DNA of 64,000 nucleotides, taken from contig CAZPLR010000002.1 of the NCBI GenBank assembly GCA_964587555.1, forward strand, positions 22,518-86,517, written 5' to 3'. Below the pieces are notes generated by a model, which was not told the origin of the DNA, did not search any database, and saw nothing but the letters and a program-made list of their open reading frames with translations. Position 1 is the first letter of the stretch. Every line of letters begins with the position of its first letter. This DNA is from JAHHTP01 sp964587555. GTDB taxonomy: Bacteria; Bacillota; Clostridia; Oscillospirales; Ruminococcaceae. A program made the translations under genes and the position numbers. Below are positions 51,571 through 60,849 of the stretch, one piece after another.

Positions 51571-51634
51571 CAGCCAGATATGAATTTTTTTTGAAAATAC
51601 ATTAGATAAAATGAAGATTCCTGCTTTTGAGATA

Positions 51635-51663
51635 TTGACTAAGCGCGATAAATACGGTAAAAT
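51635..51663 (+). promoter_or_regulatory. ymdB promoter
   Basis: TTGACT (51635-51640), 17 bases, and TAAAAT (51658-51663), divergent from groESL. Confidence 0.7.
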
Positions 51664-51744
51664 GATAGAAGAGACTTTGCAATCTTAAAAATGCAGCCGC
51701 TTGATTCAAGCGTGCAAAATGCTTTGATAGAAAGAGCCAAACGA

Positions 51745-52521
51745 ATGATACGAGTACTACTAATCGGCGATGTGGTTGGACTGCCAGGCTGCCGGTATCT
51801 GCAAAAGGTGTTAAACGGCTTCAAGCGAAAAAATGGAATTGACCTGACAATCGTCAATGGAGAAAATTCCGCTGTGGGAAATGGAATACTGCCACAATCG
51901 GCGGAGCTGCTTTTACAGGCAGGCGCAGACGTCATCACCTCCGGAAACCATGCGTTCCGCCGGCGGAAGATATTTGACTATATGGACGCGCATCCTTATG
52001 TGCTGCGTCCGGCGAATTACCCGGACTGCACTGTCGGGCAGGGATATTATATTTACGACGTCGGGAAATATTCCATCTGTATTATCAATCTGCTTGGGCG
52101 GGTCTACTTAGAGAGCATCAATTGCCCGTTTCAGACCGCAAGGGCGATCATCGAGCGGGAGAAATGCCGGTTTAACATCATCGATTTTCATGCGGAGGCG
52201 ACAGGCGAAAAGATGGCGCTTGCGTATTATTTGGACGGCAAAGCCAGTTGTATTGTCGGGACGCACACCCATGTGCAGACGTCGGATGAAACCATCCTGC
52301 CGGGCGGCACCGGCTATATCAGTGATCTTGGCATGACTGGACCGCAAAATACCATTTTAGGGGTGACGCCGGAGAATGTGATCCGGCGGATGATAAGCGG
52401 AATGCCGGTCAAGTTTACCATTCCGCAGACGGAAAACTGTAAGATGGAGGGCGCGATTGCCACCTTGGACGAAGCGACGGGGATTTGCGTGAAGATGGAG
52501 CGTGTGCGCGTCAGCGAATAA
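51745..52521 (+). CDS. ymdB: YmdB-type metallophosphoesterase
   Basis: A 258-residue dinuclear-metal phosphodiesterase; Bacillus YmdB hydrolyses 2',3'-cyclic nucleotides and affects the switch between motility and biofilm. Motifs: GDVVG at the N-terminus, NGENS, TSGNHAF, DFHAEATGEK and GTHTHVQTSDE, all conserved in the family. I chose the ATG at 51745; an in-frame ATG at 51691 is possible, and neither has a strong ribosome site. The next gene starts 10 bases after the stop. Confidence 0.92.
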   Translation: MIRVLLIGDVVGLPGCRYLQKVLNGFKRKNGIDLTIVNGENSAVGNGILPQSAELLLQAGADVITSGNHAFRRRKIFDYMDAHPYVLRPANYPDCTVGQGYYIYDVGKYSICIINLLGRVYLESINCPFQTARAIIEREKCRFNIIDFHAEATGEKMALAYYLDGKASCIVGTHTHVQTSDETILPGGTGYISDLGMTGPQNTILGVTPENVIRRMISGMPVKFTIPQTENCKMEGAIATLDEATGICVKMERVRVSE

Positions 52522-52531
52522 AGGAGATACA

Positions 52532-54079
52532 TTGATCAGCTTTGGAGAAAGAAAACCGCTTGCAAAACTTTTGAGCGTATGGTGTGCGCTTTGCGTGGCG
52601 CTGACCGGATGCAGTCAGGTAGTAAAGGATTCGCCGGAGAAGCTGTCGGATCAAAGCGCGTCTGAAGAAAACACGTCCGATCCGTCGGAGCAGAAGAAAG
52701 AAACGGTATTGCAGCTATGCTTTGACAGCAGCGACAGCTTTCATCCCTTTGCCGCCGAAACGCAGACGCAGTATGAGCTGTTTGCGCTGCTCTACGACGG
52801 TTTGATTAAGGTTTCGCCGGAATACGAAGTCGAATATAAGATTGCTTCGAAGGTGGTAATTTCAGGAACCACATGTCAAATTACCCTAAGCGGGCAAAGC
52901 TTTTCCGACGGCAGTAAAATCACCCCGCAGGACGTGGTCTACTCGTTTGAGAAGGCAGCCGCATCCAGCTTGTACGGTGCGCAGCTGTCGGATATGGAGA
53001 GCTGCGAAGCAAGCGCGAATGGCGTGACGGTCACGTTAAAGCGCGCAAACCGGTATTTTGTGTATGACCTCGATTTTCCGATCATCAAAGAAGCTTCGGC
53101 AAACGCGGATATTCCTATCGGCTGCGGCAGGTATGCACTGCAAAAAAACGGCAATACCTATCGTATGGAGCAAAACCCGCAGTATGGATCGGCAGTCGCC
53201 CTTCCGGCAATTGAATTAACGGCGCTGCAGGGAAACGATTCCCGGCTTTATGCGGTCAAAACTGGCGCAATTACCGCGTATTTAGAGGATTCCAGCGAGG
53301 AAGTTGGCGCGACAGTCGGCACGTGGACGGCTTCGGTGAGCTTGAATCATCTGGTATTTGTGGGGATAAATCCCGAAAATCCGCTGTTTGCGGATGCGTT
53401 GGTACGCAAAGCGATGTACGCTGCGATCGATAATAATACGATTTTGTCGCAGGCGTATGGATCGCAGGGCGTGATTGCGCTGGCGCCGGTCAATCCTTGG
53501 TTCACCAACGCGATGGACTACGACTTTTCCGCCCATGGGGCGTATAACGCCGAGCAGGCAAAAAAGCTGCTGGAGCAGGCAGGCTTTACGCTTTCGGATA
53601 CGAGCTGCCGCGTCAACGGTGCGGGAAAGGAACTGAAGGTTACGATCTTGGTAAATAAGAATAATTCTGCGCGGTATTCCGCCGCGTATCTGATTTCCGG
53701 GATGCTGGAGGCAGTCGGCTTTTCAGTCACGCTGGAGCAGGTCGGCTACAGCGAGTATCTGGAGCGGATTAAAGCGGGTGAGTTTGACCTGTATATTGGG
53801 GAAACGGCGCAGACGCTCGATTGCTCGAACGAGGTGTTTTTAAGCGGGGATGCGTCCTATGGCATCGGCGAAGAAAGCGATTTTGGCTTTGCAGAGGCTG
53901 TCAGTGCATTTTTTGCTTCCGAGCAAGGAGAAAAGGCATATCTGGATTTTATTTTTGAGCAGGTCCCGATGATACCGATTTTATATCGGAACGGGCTGAT
54001 GATATACAGCAAACAGGTGGAGAATCAGGTGATTACCGCGCCGCATGATATTTTTTATAATATTGAGGAATGGTTTTAA
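52532..54079 (+). CDS. Oligopeptide/nickel-type ABC solute-binding lipoprotein
   Basis: A 515-residue family 5 extracellular solute-binding protein. The N-terminal signal ends in the lipobox LTGCS, then a Ser/Glu-rich spacer, then the two-lobed fold (QLCFDSSDSFHPFAAETQTQYELFALLYDGLIK, DGSKITPQDVVYSFEKA). The start is a TTG at 52532 with AAAGGAG five bases before it, 10 bases after ymdB. No permease or ATPase gene is adjacent, so it must use partners from elsewhere or act as a sensor. Confidence 0.85.
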   Translation: MISFGERKPLAKLLSVWCALCVALTGCSQVVKDSPEKLSDQSASEENTSDPSEQKKETVLQLCFDSSDSFHPFAAETQTQYELFALLYDGLIKVSPEYEVEYKIASKVVISGTTCQITLSGQSFSDGSKITPQDVVYSFEKAAASSLYGAQLSDMESCEASANGVTVTLKRANRYFVYDLDFPIIKEASANADIPIGCGRYALQKNGNTYRMEQNPQYGSAVALPAIELTALQGNDSRLYAVKTGAITAYLEDSSEEVGATVGTWTASVSLNHLVFVGINPENPLFADALVRKAMYAAIDNNTILSQAYGSQGVIALAPVNPWFTNAMDYDFSAHGAYNAEQAKKLLEQAGFTLSDTSCRVNGAGKELKVTILVNKNNSARYSAAYLISGMLEAVGFSVTLEQVGYSEYLERIKAGEFDLYIGETAQTLDCSNEVFLSGDASYGIGEESDFGFAEAVSAFFASEQGEKAYLDFIFEQVPMIPILYRNGLMIYSKQVENQVITAPHDIFYNIEEWF

Positions 54080-54139
54080 AAAATGGTTTTTACCTGCTGC
54101 AATGGAGAATGATTTTAATCCTTTAGGAGGTTTTAGGTT

Positions 54140-55810
54140 ATGTTATCTGCAACGGTTTTTCGTCAGGCGGTACTGTCCGGCGCAAACAACATCGTCAATC
54201 ATCGAAAACAGGTTGACGATCTCAACGTATTCCCTGTTCCGGACGGCGACACCGGCACCAATATGTCGATGACCATTTCGTCGGTCGGCCCGGCGCTGGA
54301 GAAGCTGCCGGAGGACACTTCAATCTCTGAAGTTGCGTCTGCGGTCGCGGGGGCGCTGCTGCGCGGCGCGCGCGGCAATTCCGGTGTGATTCTTTCGCTT
54401 CTGTTCTCTGGGCTTGCAAAGGGCTTTAAAGAGCATCAGATCATCACGGCGCAGGAATTTGCCGAAAGCTTTCAAAAGGGCGTAGACGCCGCGTACCGCG
54501 CGGTGATGAAGCCGACGGAGGGTACGATCCTGACGGTGGCGCGCATGGCGGCGGAAAAAGGCAGCGAGGCGTCCATTTCTACCAATCATGTTGCGGTTGT
54601 TTTTGACCAGATGCTCCGCGCGGCGAAGACCGCTTTGGCGGATACGCCGAATATGCTGCCGGTGCTTAAAAAGGCGGGCGTGGTAGATGCAGGCGGACAG
54701 GGGCTTGTATATATCATGGAGGGCATGATCTCGGTGATGCGCGATGGCAAAATGATCGAGGCTTCCGAGCTGCCGTCGGTTACGGTGGAGAACTTTTCGG
54801 CTGCGGTCGCCGCGTTTGACGAGGAGATTAACTTTACCTACTGTACCGAGTTTTTGCTCGATCGCACCGCCGATTCCGACGAGGATAAGCTGCGGGAATA
54901 TCTGATGACCATCGGCGACTGCGTTGTAGTTGTCGGCGACGAGGAGATCATCAAGGTACATGTTCATACCGATGCGCCGGGCGACGCGCTTCAAGCGGGA
55001 TTAAAGCAGGGCGCTTTAATTAAGGTAAAGGTAGAAAATATGCGCAAGCAGCACGAGCAGGTGCAGGAAGCGCAGGCAAAGCAGGAAGAAAAGCAAGAAG
55101 AAAAGCCGGAGGAGAAGAAAGAGGATTTCACCCCTGCTGCGCCGGTTAAGCCGATTGGGTTTGTGGCGGTCGCCGCCGGCGACGGCGTGCAGAAGCTGTT
55201 TTACGAGCTGGGCGCGGACGTTGTGGTCAGCGGCGGACAGACGATGAATCCAAGCACTGAGGATATTCTTCGTGCGATCCTAAGCACGCCGGCGGAAACG
55301 GTCTTTGTTTTGCCGAATAATAAAAACATCATCATGGCGGCGGAGCAGGCGGTCGCTTTGGCGGACCGCGGCGTTTGTGTTCTGCCGACTAAAACGGTGC
55401 CGCAGGGACTTTCGGCACTCATGTCCTATGACGAAAGCCAGACTGCAAGCGTAAACCACCAGACGATGAGTGACGCAATCGAGCACGTGCAGAGCGGTCA
55501 GGTGACGTTTGCCGCGCGCGATTCGGAGTTTGCCGGTCATGCGATTAAAAAGGGTGAGATTTTAGCGATGGAAAACGGCAAGCTTTCGTTTGTTGAAAAG
55601 GATCTGAACAAGGCGATTGCCAAGCTTGCGCGCACGCTTTCTAAGCAGGTAAAGGACGGTTATGCGATGAACCTCATCTATGGTGAGGACGTCACCGAGG
55701 AGCAGGCAAACAGCGTTTACGAGCAGCTCAAGAGCAAATTCTCGGATTATGAGGTTTCGTTAATCAGGGGCGGACAGCCGGTTTATTACTATATGCTTTC
55801 GATCGAATAA
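54140..55810 (+). CDS. DAK2/DegV-like kinase-type protein (FakA/YloV family)
   Basis: The 556 residues have an N-terminal DhaL (DAK2) domain with NVFPVPDGDTGTNMSMT and RGARGNSGVILS, binding nucleotide, and a C-terminal DegV-like domain, joined by a charged linker of Glu/Lys repeats (about 305-335). Relatives such as FakA phosphorylate fatty acids held by FakB. FakB and the usual preceding Asp23-family gene are not in the window. AGGAGG precedes the ATG. It lies upstream of recG, as in Bacillus. Confidence 0.88.
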   Translation: MLSATVFRQAVLSGANNIVNHRKQVDDLNVFPVPDGDTGTNMSMTISSVGPALEKLPEDTSISEVASAVAGALLRGARGNSGVILSLLFSGLAKGFKEHQIITAQEFAESFQKGVDAAYRAVMKPTEGTILTVARMAAEKGSEASISTNHVAVVFDQMLRAAKTALADTPNMLPVLKKAGVVDAGGQGLVYIMEGMISVMRDGKMIEASELPSVTVENFSAAVAAFDEEINFTYCTEFLLDRTADSDEDKLREYLMTIGDCVVVVGDEEIIKVHVHTDAPGDALQAGLKQGALIKVKVENMRKQHEQVQEAQAKQEEKQEEKPEEKKEDFTPAAPVKPIGFVAVAAGDGVQKLFYELGADVVVSGGQTMNPSTEDILRAILSTPAETVFVLPNNKNIIMAAEQAVALADRGVCVLPTKTVPQGLSALMSYDESQTASVNHQTMSDAIEHVQSGQVTFAARDSEFAGHAIKKGEILAMENGKLSFVEKDLNKAIAKLARTLSKQVKDGYAMNLIYGEDVTEEQANSVYEQLKSKFSDYEVSLIRGGQPVYYYMLSIE

Positions 55811-55838
55811 GATTGTAAAATGGAATTTAAGAAAAAGG

Positions 55839-55861
55839 AACTGCCGCATTTTGCGGCAGTT
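55839..55861 (+). terminator. Hairpin between the DAK2 gene and recG
   Basis: Stem AACTGCCGCA / TGCGGCAGTT with a three-base loop. The following T-rich sequence is weak, so this may attenuate rather than stop. Confidence 0.5.
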
Positions 55862-55884
55862 TGGCTTATTCTAAGGGAAATAAG

Positions 55885-57921
55885 ATGAGATTAAACGATC
55901 CGATCACAGCGCTGCCCGGCGTTGGTGAGAAAAAGAAAAAATGCTTTGCGTCGCTGAAGATAGAAACTGTGGGGGATCTGCTGCATCACTTTCCGCGCAG
56001 CTATCTGGATTTAAGCGCGCCGGTTTCGATCTTTGCAGCAGAGGACGGCGCGACCGTTTGCGTGCGCGCGCTTGTCACCCGAAAGCTGAATACGGCTTAT
56101 CTGCCGAATGGCGGCGGGCATAAGGCGATGCGGCTGTTCAAGCTTTATGCGGCGGATAACAGCGGCAGTATGGTCGTGACCTTCTTCAACCAGCCGTATC
56201 TGTTCGATTCGCTGAAGGTAAACGAGAGCTACTATTTTTATGGGAAGCTGACGCGCGGCAATTACGGCGCGCAGATGGCGTCGCCGCAGTGTTTTGCGGC
56301 GGAAACCGCGCCGAAGGTACTTCCGGTCTACCCGCTTTCCGCCGGCTTGAGCAATAAGCTTTTGCAGGAGCTGGTAAAAAAAGCGTATCTCGCCTGCAAA
56401 GACGAGGTAGAAGAACCGCTTCCGGACTCGCTGCGGGAGAGGCTTTCGCTGCTTTCGGTCAGTCAGGCGCTGCTGGAGATTCATTATCCGCAGAATATGG
56501 CGATGCTTGATCGTGCAAAAAGGCGTTTTGCGTTCGAGGAGATGCTTTGCTTCCAGTTAGGGCTTGCCCGGCTGCGGAAGGAGCGGATGGAATTGCAGAT
56601 TGCCGCCGCGCCGGATATAGACCTCGCCCCGTTTTACGGCGCGCTTTCGTTTGAGCCGACCGGCGCGCAGAGGAAAGCGATCGGGGAGATCGCGGCGGAT
56701 TTTGCCAGAAACGTACCGATGAACCGGCTGATCCAAGGCGATGTGGGCTGCGGCAAAACGATAGTTGCGGCGGCGGCGATCTATCTGATGGCAAAAAACG
56801 GACGGCAAAGCGCGTTTATGGCGCCGACCGAGCTGCTTGCGTCGCAGCATTACCGCACGTTGAGATCTATTTTAGAGCCGCTTTCCATCTCCTGTCTGCT
56901 GCTCACTGGGGGGCTAAAGACAAAAGAGAAAAACCTCGCGCACGAGAAAATGCAGTCCGGCGAGGCAAAGGTTGTTATCGGGACCCATGCGCTGATCGCA
57001 AAGGGAGCGGAGTTTGGAAATCTGGGATTGGTCATCACCGACGAACAGCATCGTTTCGGGGTCAATCAACGCGGACTTTTGCAGCAAAAGGGGGTCAAGG
57101 CGCACACGTTAATTATGTCCGCTACGCCGATTCCGCGCACCTTGGCACTTTTGATGTATGGAGATTTAGACGTTTCTGTAATCGACGAGCTGCCAAAGGG
57201 CAGGATTCCGGTGGAAACCTTTGCAATGTCGAGCGAGAAGCGGGTCAGAGCATTAAAATTCGTCCTGCAGCAGGTGCAGGACGGCAGACAAGCGTATATT
57301 GTCTGCCCTGCTGTCGAGGAAGGGCAGAATGATTTGATCTCGGTTACGGCTTATGCGCAGGCGCTGAAAAAAACACCGCTTGCCGCGCTTTCCATCGCAG
57401 TGCTGCACGGAAAGCTGAAAACCGCTGAAAAGGACGCGGTCATGCGGGATTTTGCGGATGGAAGGATTCAAGTATTGGTGGCGACGACAGTGATTGAGGT
57501 TGGTATCGATGTGCCGAATGCGACGGTGATGCTTGTAGAGAATGCCGAGAGGTTCGGGCTTTCACAGCTGCACCAGCTGCGCGGCAGGGTCGGGCGCGGC
57601 AGTGAGAAAAGCTATTGTATCCTGCTTTCGGATCAGCAGACCAGCCGCCTTGAGATCATGACGCGGGTCGACGACGGCTTTGCACTTGCTAAGGAGGATT
57701 TAAACCTGCGCGGATCAGGCGATTTCTTCGGCGACCGACAGCATGGTCTGCCTCCGTTTAAGCTTCAGGAAGCGATGAAGGATCCTGCGCTGCTGGAAAT
57801 CGCCAAGGAAACCGCGCTGCAAATGGTGGAGCAGGACCCGGATTTAAGCCATGAGTACGCAGCCCTTGGAAATGCGGTGAAAAAGCTTTTTTCTCAAAAT
57901 GAACAACAAAATTTTAACTGA
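55885..57921 (+). CDS. recG: ATP-dependent DNA helicase RecG
   Basis: Remodels stalled forks and branched DNA. The 678 residues begin with the wedge OB-fold domain, then the SF2 helicase core with Walker A GDVGCGKTI, DEQH box (TDEQHRFG), QLRGRVGRG and GSGDFFGDRQHG near the end. The start is the ATG at 55885, preceded by AAGGGA; an in-frame TTG at 55861 is rejected for lack of a site. Confidence 0.96.
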   Translation: MRLNDPITALPGVGEKKKKCFASLKIETVGDLLHHFPRSYLDLSAPVSIFAAEDGATVCVRALVTRKLNTAYLPNGGGHKAMRLFKLYAADNSGSMVVTFFNQPYLFDSLKVNESYYFYGKLTRGNYGAQMASPQCFAAETAPKVLPVYPLSAGLSNKLLQELVKKAYLACKDEVEEPLPDSLRERLSLLSVSQALLEIHYPQNMAMLDRAKRRFAFEEMLCFQLGLARLRKERMELQIAAAPDIDLAPFYGALSFEPTGAQRKAIGEIAADFARNVPMNRLIQGDVGCGKTIVAAAAIYLMAKNGRQSAFMAPTELLASQHYRTLRSILEPLSISCLLLTGGLKTKEKNLAHEKMQSGEAKVVIGTHALIAKGAEFGNLGLVITDEQHRFGVNQRGLLQQKGVKAHTLIMSATPIPRTLALLMYGDLDVSVIDELPKGRIPVETFAMSSEKRVRALKFVLQQVQDGRQAYIVCPAVEEGQNDLISVTAYAQALKKTPLAALSIAVLHGKLKTAEKDAVMRDFADGRIQVLVATTVIEVGIDVPNATVMLVENAERFGLSQLHQLRGRVGRGSEKSYCILLSDQQTSRLEIMTRVDDGFALAKEDLNLRGSGDFFGDRQHGLPPFKLQEAMKDPALLEIAKETALQMVEQDPDLSHEYAALGNAVKKLFSQNEQQNFN

Positions 57922-57924
57922 AGA

Positions 57925-57970
57925 AAGCCTTATTCCCCTGTAACGGAGGAATAAGGCTTTTGGGTTTTAT
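57925..57970 (+). terminator. recG terminator
   Basis: Stem AAGCCTTATTCC / GGAATAAGGCTT with an 11-base loop is followed by TTTTGGGTTTT. It lies between convergent recG and the HAD gene. Confidence 0.82.
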
Positions 57971-57974
57971 TATA

Positions 57975-58685
57975 TTACAGCAGTAAGGCGGAAAGCTCCG
58001 CATAGTTCCTGACGTGATACCGAATCGGCGGAAATGGCGGCGGGGTCTGCGTGTTGAGAAAACATGCGTCGATCCCCGCGTGATATGCGCCCAGCATATC
58101 AGAGGACAGCGAGTCGCCGATGATCAGCGCTTTGGTGCGGTCGGTCAATGCGATGGTGTCGCAAACTTTGTCGAAAAAAGCCGCCGCCGGTTTTTGGGCG
58201 CCCAATTCCTCGGAAATAAAGACGTGCCGAAAATAGGGCGTAAGCCCAGAGGAATCGATGCGGCTGTGCTGAACCGACGCCGTCCCGTTTGTAATCATGG
58301 CTAAGCTGTAACGCGCCGACAGATCACGGCAGAGCGGGAACGCGCCGTCCATCAGCTTATCCTCCTTACCCAGATAATGCACGTAAAGCCGGTTTAGCTG
58401 CATCGGGTCTGGGGATTGTGCTTGGGAAAGCAGCCCGTTTTCCTTCATCCAATCGACCGTGCGGGAAAACCGCAGGGTCTTTAAAACGTCGCGCGTTACC
58501 TTTCCGGTTTCAAGCTCTTTCCAGAGCGCGTCGTTGCAGCGTTGGTAGTAGCGGTAGACCGCGTCGCCGCACGGCAGGCCGCAGTCGGAAAATGCATTTT
58601 CCAGCGCATGACGTTCTGCAAAGCCAAAGTCAAATAGTGTGTTGTCAGCGTCAAGTAAGAGCCATTGATAGGATAGCTGGGGCAA
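57975..58685 (-). CDS. HAD-superfamily phosphatase (YjjG-like)
   Basis: The 236 residues carry the HAD motif I DADNT (Asp12, Asp14), motif II TNGT, and motif III/IV (AQKPA, IIGDSLSSD). The cap size and motif I variant match YjjG-type nucleotidases, which dephosphorylate non-canonical pyrimidine nucleotides; this is family-level inference. The start is a TTG at 58685 with AAGGAGGG seven bases upstream. Confidence 0.85.
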   Translation of the reverse strand: MPQLSYQWLLLDADNTLFDFGFAERHALENAFSDCGLPCGDAVYRYYQRCNDALWKELETGKVTRDVLKTLRFSRTVDWMKENGLLSQAQSPDPMQLNRLYVHYLGKEDKLMDGAFPLCRDLSARYSLAMITNGTASVQHSRIDSSGLTPYFRHVFISEELGAQKPAAAFFDKVCDTIALTDRTKALIIGDSLSSDMLGAYHAGIDACFLNTQTPPPFPPIRYHVRNYAELSALLL

Positions 58686-58702
58686 CGTGATCCCTCCTTA
58701 GT

Positions 58703-58737
58703 AAAAAACTGCCGTTTGGCATAAGCCAGCGGCAGTT
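58703..58737 (-). terminator. rpmB terminator
   Basis: On the minus strand, stem AACTGCCG / CGGCAGTT with a 15-base loop is followed by TTTT. Confidence 0.8.
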
Positions 58738-58758
58738 AATATGTTTGATTGTACGCGA

Positions 58759-58947
58759 TCACTGCGCGCGCTGAACCAGATTGGAACGCAAGCAGCGAGT
58801 ACAAGCATAGATGTGGCATGGGGTGCCGTTTACGATTGCCTTGACGCGCTTCACGTTCGGTTTCCATGCACGGTTGGATCTTCTGTGAGAATGAGAAACC
58901 TTGATACCGAAAGTAACGCCTTTTCCACAAATATCACATTTTGCCAT
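58759..58947 (-). CDS. rpmB: 50S ribosomal protein L28
   Basis: The 62 residues start MAKCDICGKGVTFG and include the second cysteine pair CTRC, so this is the zinc-binding form of L28. HSHRRSNRAWKPN is the family signature. AGGTGC precedes the ATG at 58947; an upstream in-frame extension is rejected. It has a consensus promoter 65 bases upstream. Confidence 0.96.
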   Translation of the reverse strand: MAKCDICGKGVTFGIKVSHSHRRSNRAWKPNVKRVKAIVNGTPCHIYACTRCLRSNLVQRAQ

Positions 58948-59011
58948 CTTCTGCACCTCCTTTAAGGTTATGCCGTCGGCTGAAACGGCATTACATAAGT
59001 CAACAGTTAAT

Positions 59012-59040
59012 ATCATAGCAGATTGTCCGCAAAAAATCAA
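59012..59040 (-). promoter_or_regulatory. rpmB promoter
   Basis: On the minus strand, TTGATT (59035-59040), 17 bases, and extended -10 TGCTATGAT (TATGAT 59012-59017). Confidence 0.78.
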
Positions 59041-59076
59041 GTACTTTTTGAAACTTTTTTCTTGTAAGACGCTATT

Positions 59077-60102
59077 TTATCGTTGTGTGCGCCCGCCGGA
59101 GCCGTATGCGGCAAGATTTTCGATTTCTTCCCTGCTGATTAATGGGAAATCTCCCTCCACCGAGTGTGCAAGCACTGCGCTTGCCGCAGCAAATTCCACT
59201 GCGTCCAAAAGCGGTTTTTGACAGTCGACTGCATAGATCAGCCCTGCCGCAAACGCATCGCCGCTGCCAATCCGATCGACGATCGGAATACGGTACCGGC
59301 GGGAAAACGCCATCTGCGCGCCGGAAAACAGCATTGCACTGAAATAATTGTCATTTGCGCTTACTGTGCGGCGGATTGTGATCGCCACTGTTTTGACACC
59401 GAAACGGCTGATGATTTGATTGCAGATCTGAATATAGCCCTCTTCCCGGATGTTGTCGCCGTCGATGTACTCACGACTTGGGACAATGCCGAACAGGAGC
59501 TTTGCATGCTCTTCATTGACGATACAGAGGTCGACATATTGCAAAAGCTCCGCCATGACAGCTCCCGCCCTTTTGGCGTCCCAGAGCTTTGCGCGGTAAT
59601 TAACGTCGCAGCAGACGGTGATATTCCGCTCCTTTGCCGCTTGCAGCGCCGCTTTTGCGATCTTCACCTGCGCGTCGGAAAGCGCCGGGGAGATGCCGGT
59701 AAAAACAAAGTATTCGGTGTCCGGCGCAAAAACGGCGTTCCAGTCAAAATCTGTTTCCTTTGCTTTTGCAAACGCAGAGTTTTCCCGGTCGTAGATGACC
59801 TGCGAGGAACGCTGCGCCGCGCCGCGCTCTAAGTAGTAAAGCCCGATGCGGTCCCCGCCTCTGACAACCTTATTTACGCCGATCCCATACCGGCGCAGCG
59901 TACCCAGCGCTGCGTCGCCGATGGCATTTGCCGGAAGCCTGGTGACATAATCGCAGTCTAAGCCCATGCGGGTCAAGCCCGCAGCGACGTTTGCCTCCGC
60001 GCCGCCAAACTGAATCTCAAACAGGGACGCCTGCTCAAACCGCTGGTAGCCCGGCGGCGTTAGGCGCATTAAAAATTCTCCAAAAGTGACTACCTTTGCC
60101 AT
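59077..60102 (-). CDS. kdgK: 2-Keto-3-deoxygluconate kinase (PfkB family)
   Basis: Likely phosphorylates KDG to KDPG. The 341 residues show GGAEANVAAGLTRMG at the N-terminus and the PfkB signature DRIGSGDAFAAGLIYA with the catalytic Asp. Relation to KDG kinase rather than another sugar kinase rests on the adjacent KDPG aldolase (3-base gap). AAAGGAAG precedes the ATG. Confidence 0.88.
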   Translation of the reverse strand: MAKVVTFGEFLMRLTPPGYQRFEQASLFEIQFGGAEANVAAGLTRMGLDCDYVTRLPANAIGDAALGTLRRYGIGVNKVVRGGDRIGLYYLERGAAQRSSQVIYDRENSAFAKAKETDFDWNAVFAPDTEYFVFTGISPALSDAQVKIAKAALQAAKERNITVCCDVNYRAKLWDAKRAGAVMAELLQYVDLCIVNEEHAKLLFGIVPSREYIDGDNIREEGYIQICNQIISRFGVKTVAITIRRTVSANDNYFSAMLFSGAQMAFSRRYRIPIVDRIGSGDAFAAGLIYAVDCQKPLLDAVEFAAASAVLAHSVEGDFPLISREEIENLAAYGSGGRTQR

Positions 60103-60105
60103 ACC

Positions 60106-60762
60106 TTATCTTCCTTTCGCCTGTGCTGCAAGTTCGGCTGCTTTCCGGCTGAGCCTGTAGATCTGCTCATAGTCCTCTGCCTGCAAAAGTGCCTTTGAAA
60201 GCATAAAGCTGCCGCCGCAGGCCGCGACCTTTGGAAACGAGAGGTAGGCTTGCAGGTTTTCCGGCGAAATACCGCCGGTCGGCATAAACGAAAGCATGGG
60301 ATATGGCGCGCTCATCGCTTTGAGCATCGGCAGACCGCCCGCCGCCTCTGCCGGGAAGAATTTGACCGTTGTGATTCTGCGGGAAAGCGCTTTCTGTGCC
60401 TCGGTCGGCGTGCAAATACCGGGGATCATCACAATCCCGCGTTTCTGCGCCGCGTCGAGCACCGGCTCGTCTAAGCCGGGACTGACTAAGAAATCTGCGC
60501 CCGCATCGGCGGCGCTTTCCGCCTGTTCAGCCGTCAGGATGGTTCCTGCGGCGACCAGCATCTGCGGAAACGCCTTTTTGATGGCGGCGACAGCCTTTGC
60601 GGCGATAGGGGTGCGGAATGTCACCTCGATCGCCGGGAGTCCGCCGTCGCAAAGAGCTTTTGCAGCCGGTAACACTGTTTTTTCATCTTCCAGCGCCGCG
60701 ACCGGGATCACGCGCAGCGCGCGCAGCGTTTCGGTCAGCGCCTCTATGTTCTGATAGCTCAT
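60106..60762 (-). CDS. kdgA: KDPG / 2-keto-4-hydroxyglutarate aldolase
   Basis: Splits KDPG to pyruvate and glyceraldehyde-3-phosphate. The 218 residues contain the catalytic Glu46 in IEVTFRTP and Schiff-base Lys134 in TVKFFPAE, with MPTGGIS binding phosphate. It is the first gene of kdgA-kdgK, a route for hexuronate or gluconate breakdown. A promoter and a palindrome (60788-60804) lie upstream. Confidence 0.93.
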   Translation of the reverse strand: MSYQNIEALTETLRALRVIPVAALEDEKTVLPAAKALCDGGLPAIEVTFRTPIAAKAVAAIKKAFPQMLVAAGTILTAEQAESAADAGADFLVSPGLDEPVLDAAQKRGIVMIPGICTPTEAQKALSRRITTVKFFPAEAAGGLPMLKAMSAPYPMLSFMPTGGISPENLQAYLSFPKVAACGGSFMLSKALLQAEDYEQIYRLSRKAAELAAQAKGR

Positions 60763-60787
60763 CTAATTTCCCCTTTTTCCAATTCTG

Positions 60788-60804
60788 TTCGGCAAAGCGC
60801 CGAA
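60788..60804. promoter_or_regulatory. Palindrome in the kdgA leader (candidate operator)
   Basis: TTCGGC-N5-GCCGAA lies between the kdgA promoter and start. It could be a repressor site or an RNA hairpin. Confidence 0.4.
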
Positions 60805-60816
60805 AACCTCCGTTTT

Positions 60817-60845
60817 ATTATAACAGAGCGCAGAGGAAAAAGCAA
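60817..60845 (-). promoter_or_regulatory. kdgA promoter
   Basis: On the minus strand, TTGCTT (60840-60845), 17 bases, and TATAAT (60817-60822), tight against the upstream glycosyltransferase stop. Confidence 0.7.
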
Positions 60846-60849
60846 CCGC

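Noticed and set aside
58921..58929. TTTTCCACA, a good DnaA-box match
   Set aside because: It is a single copy inside rpmB, far from the origin, and encodes conserved L28 residues.
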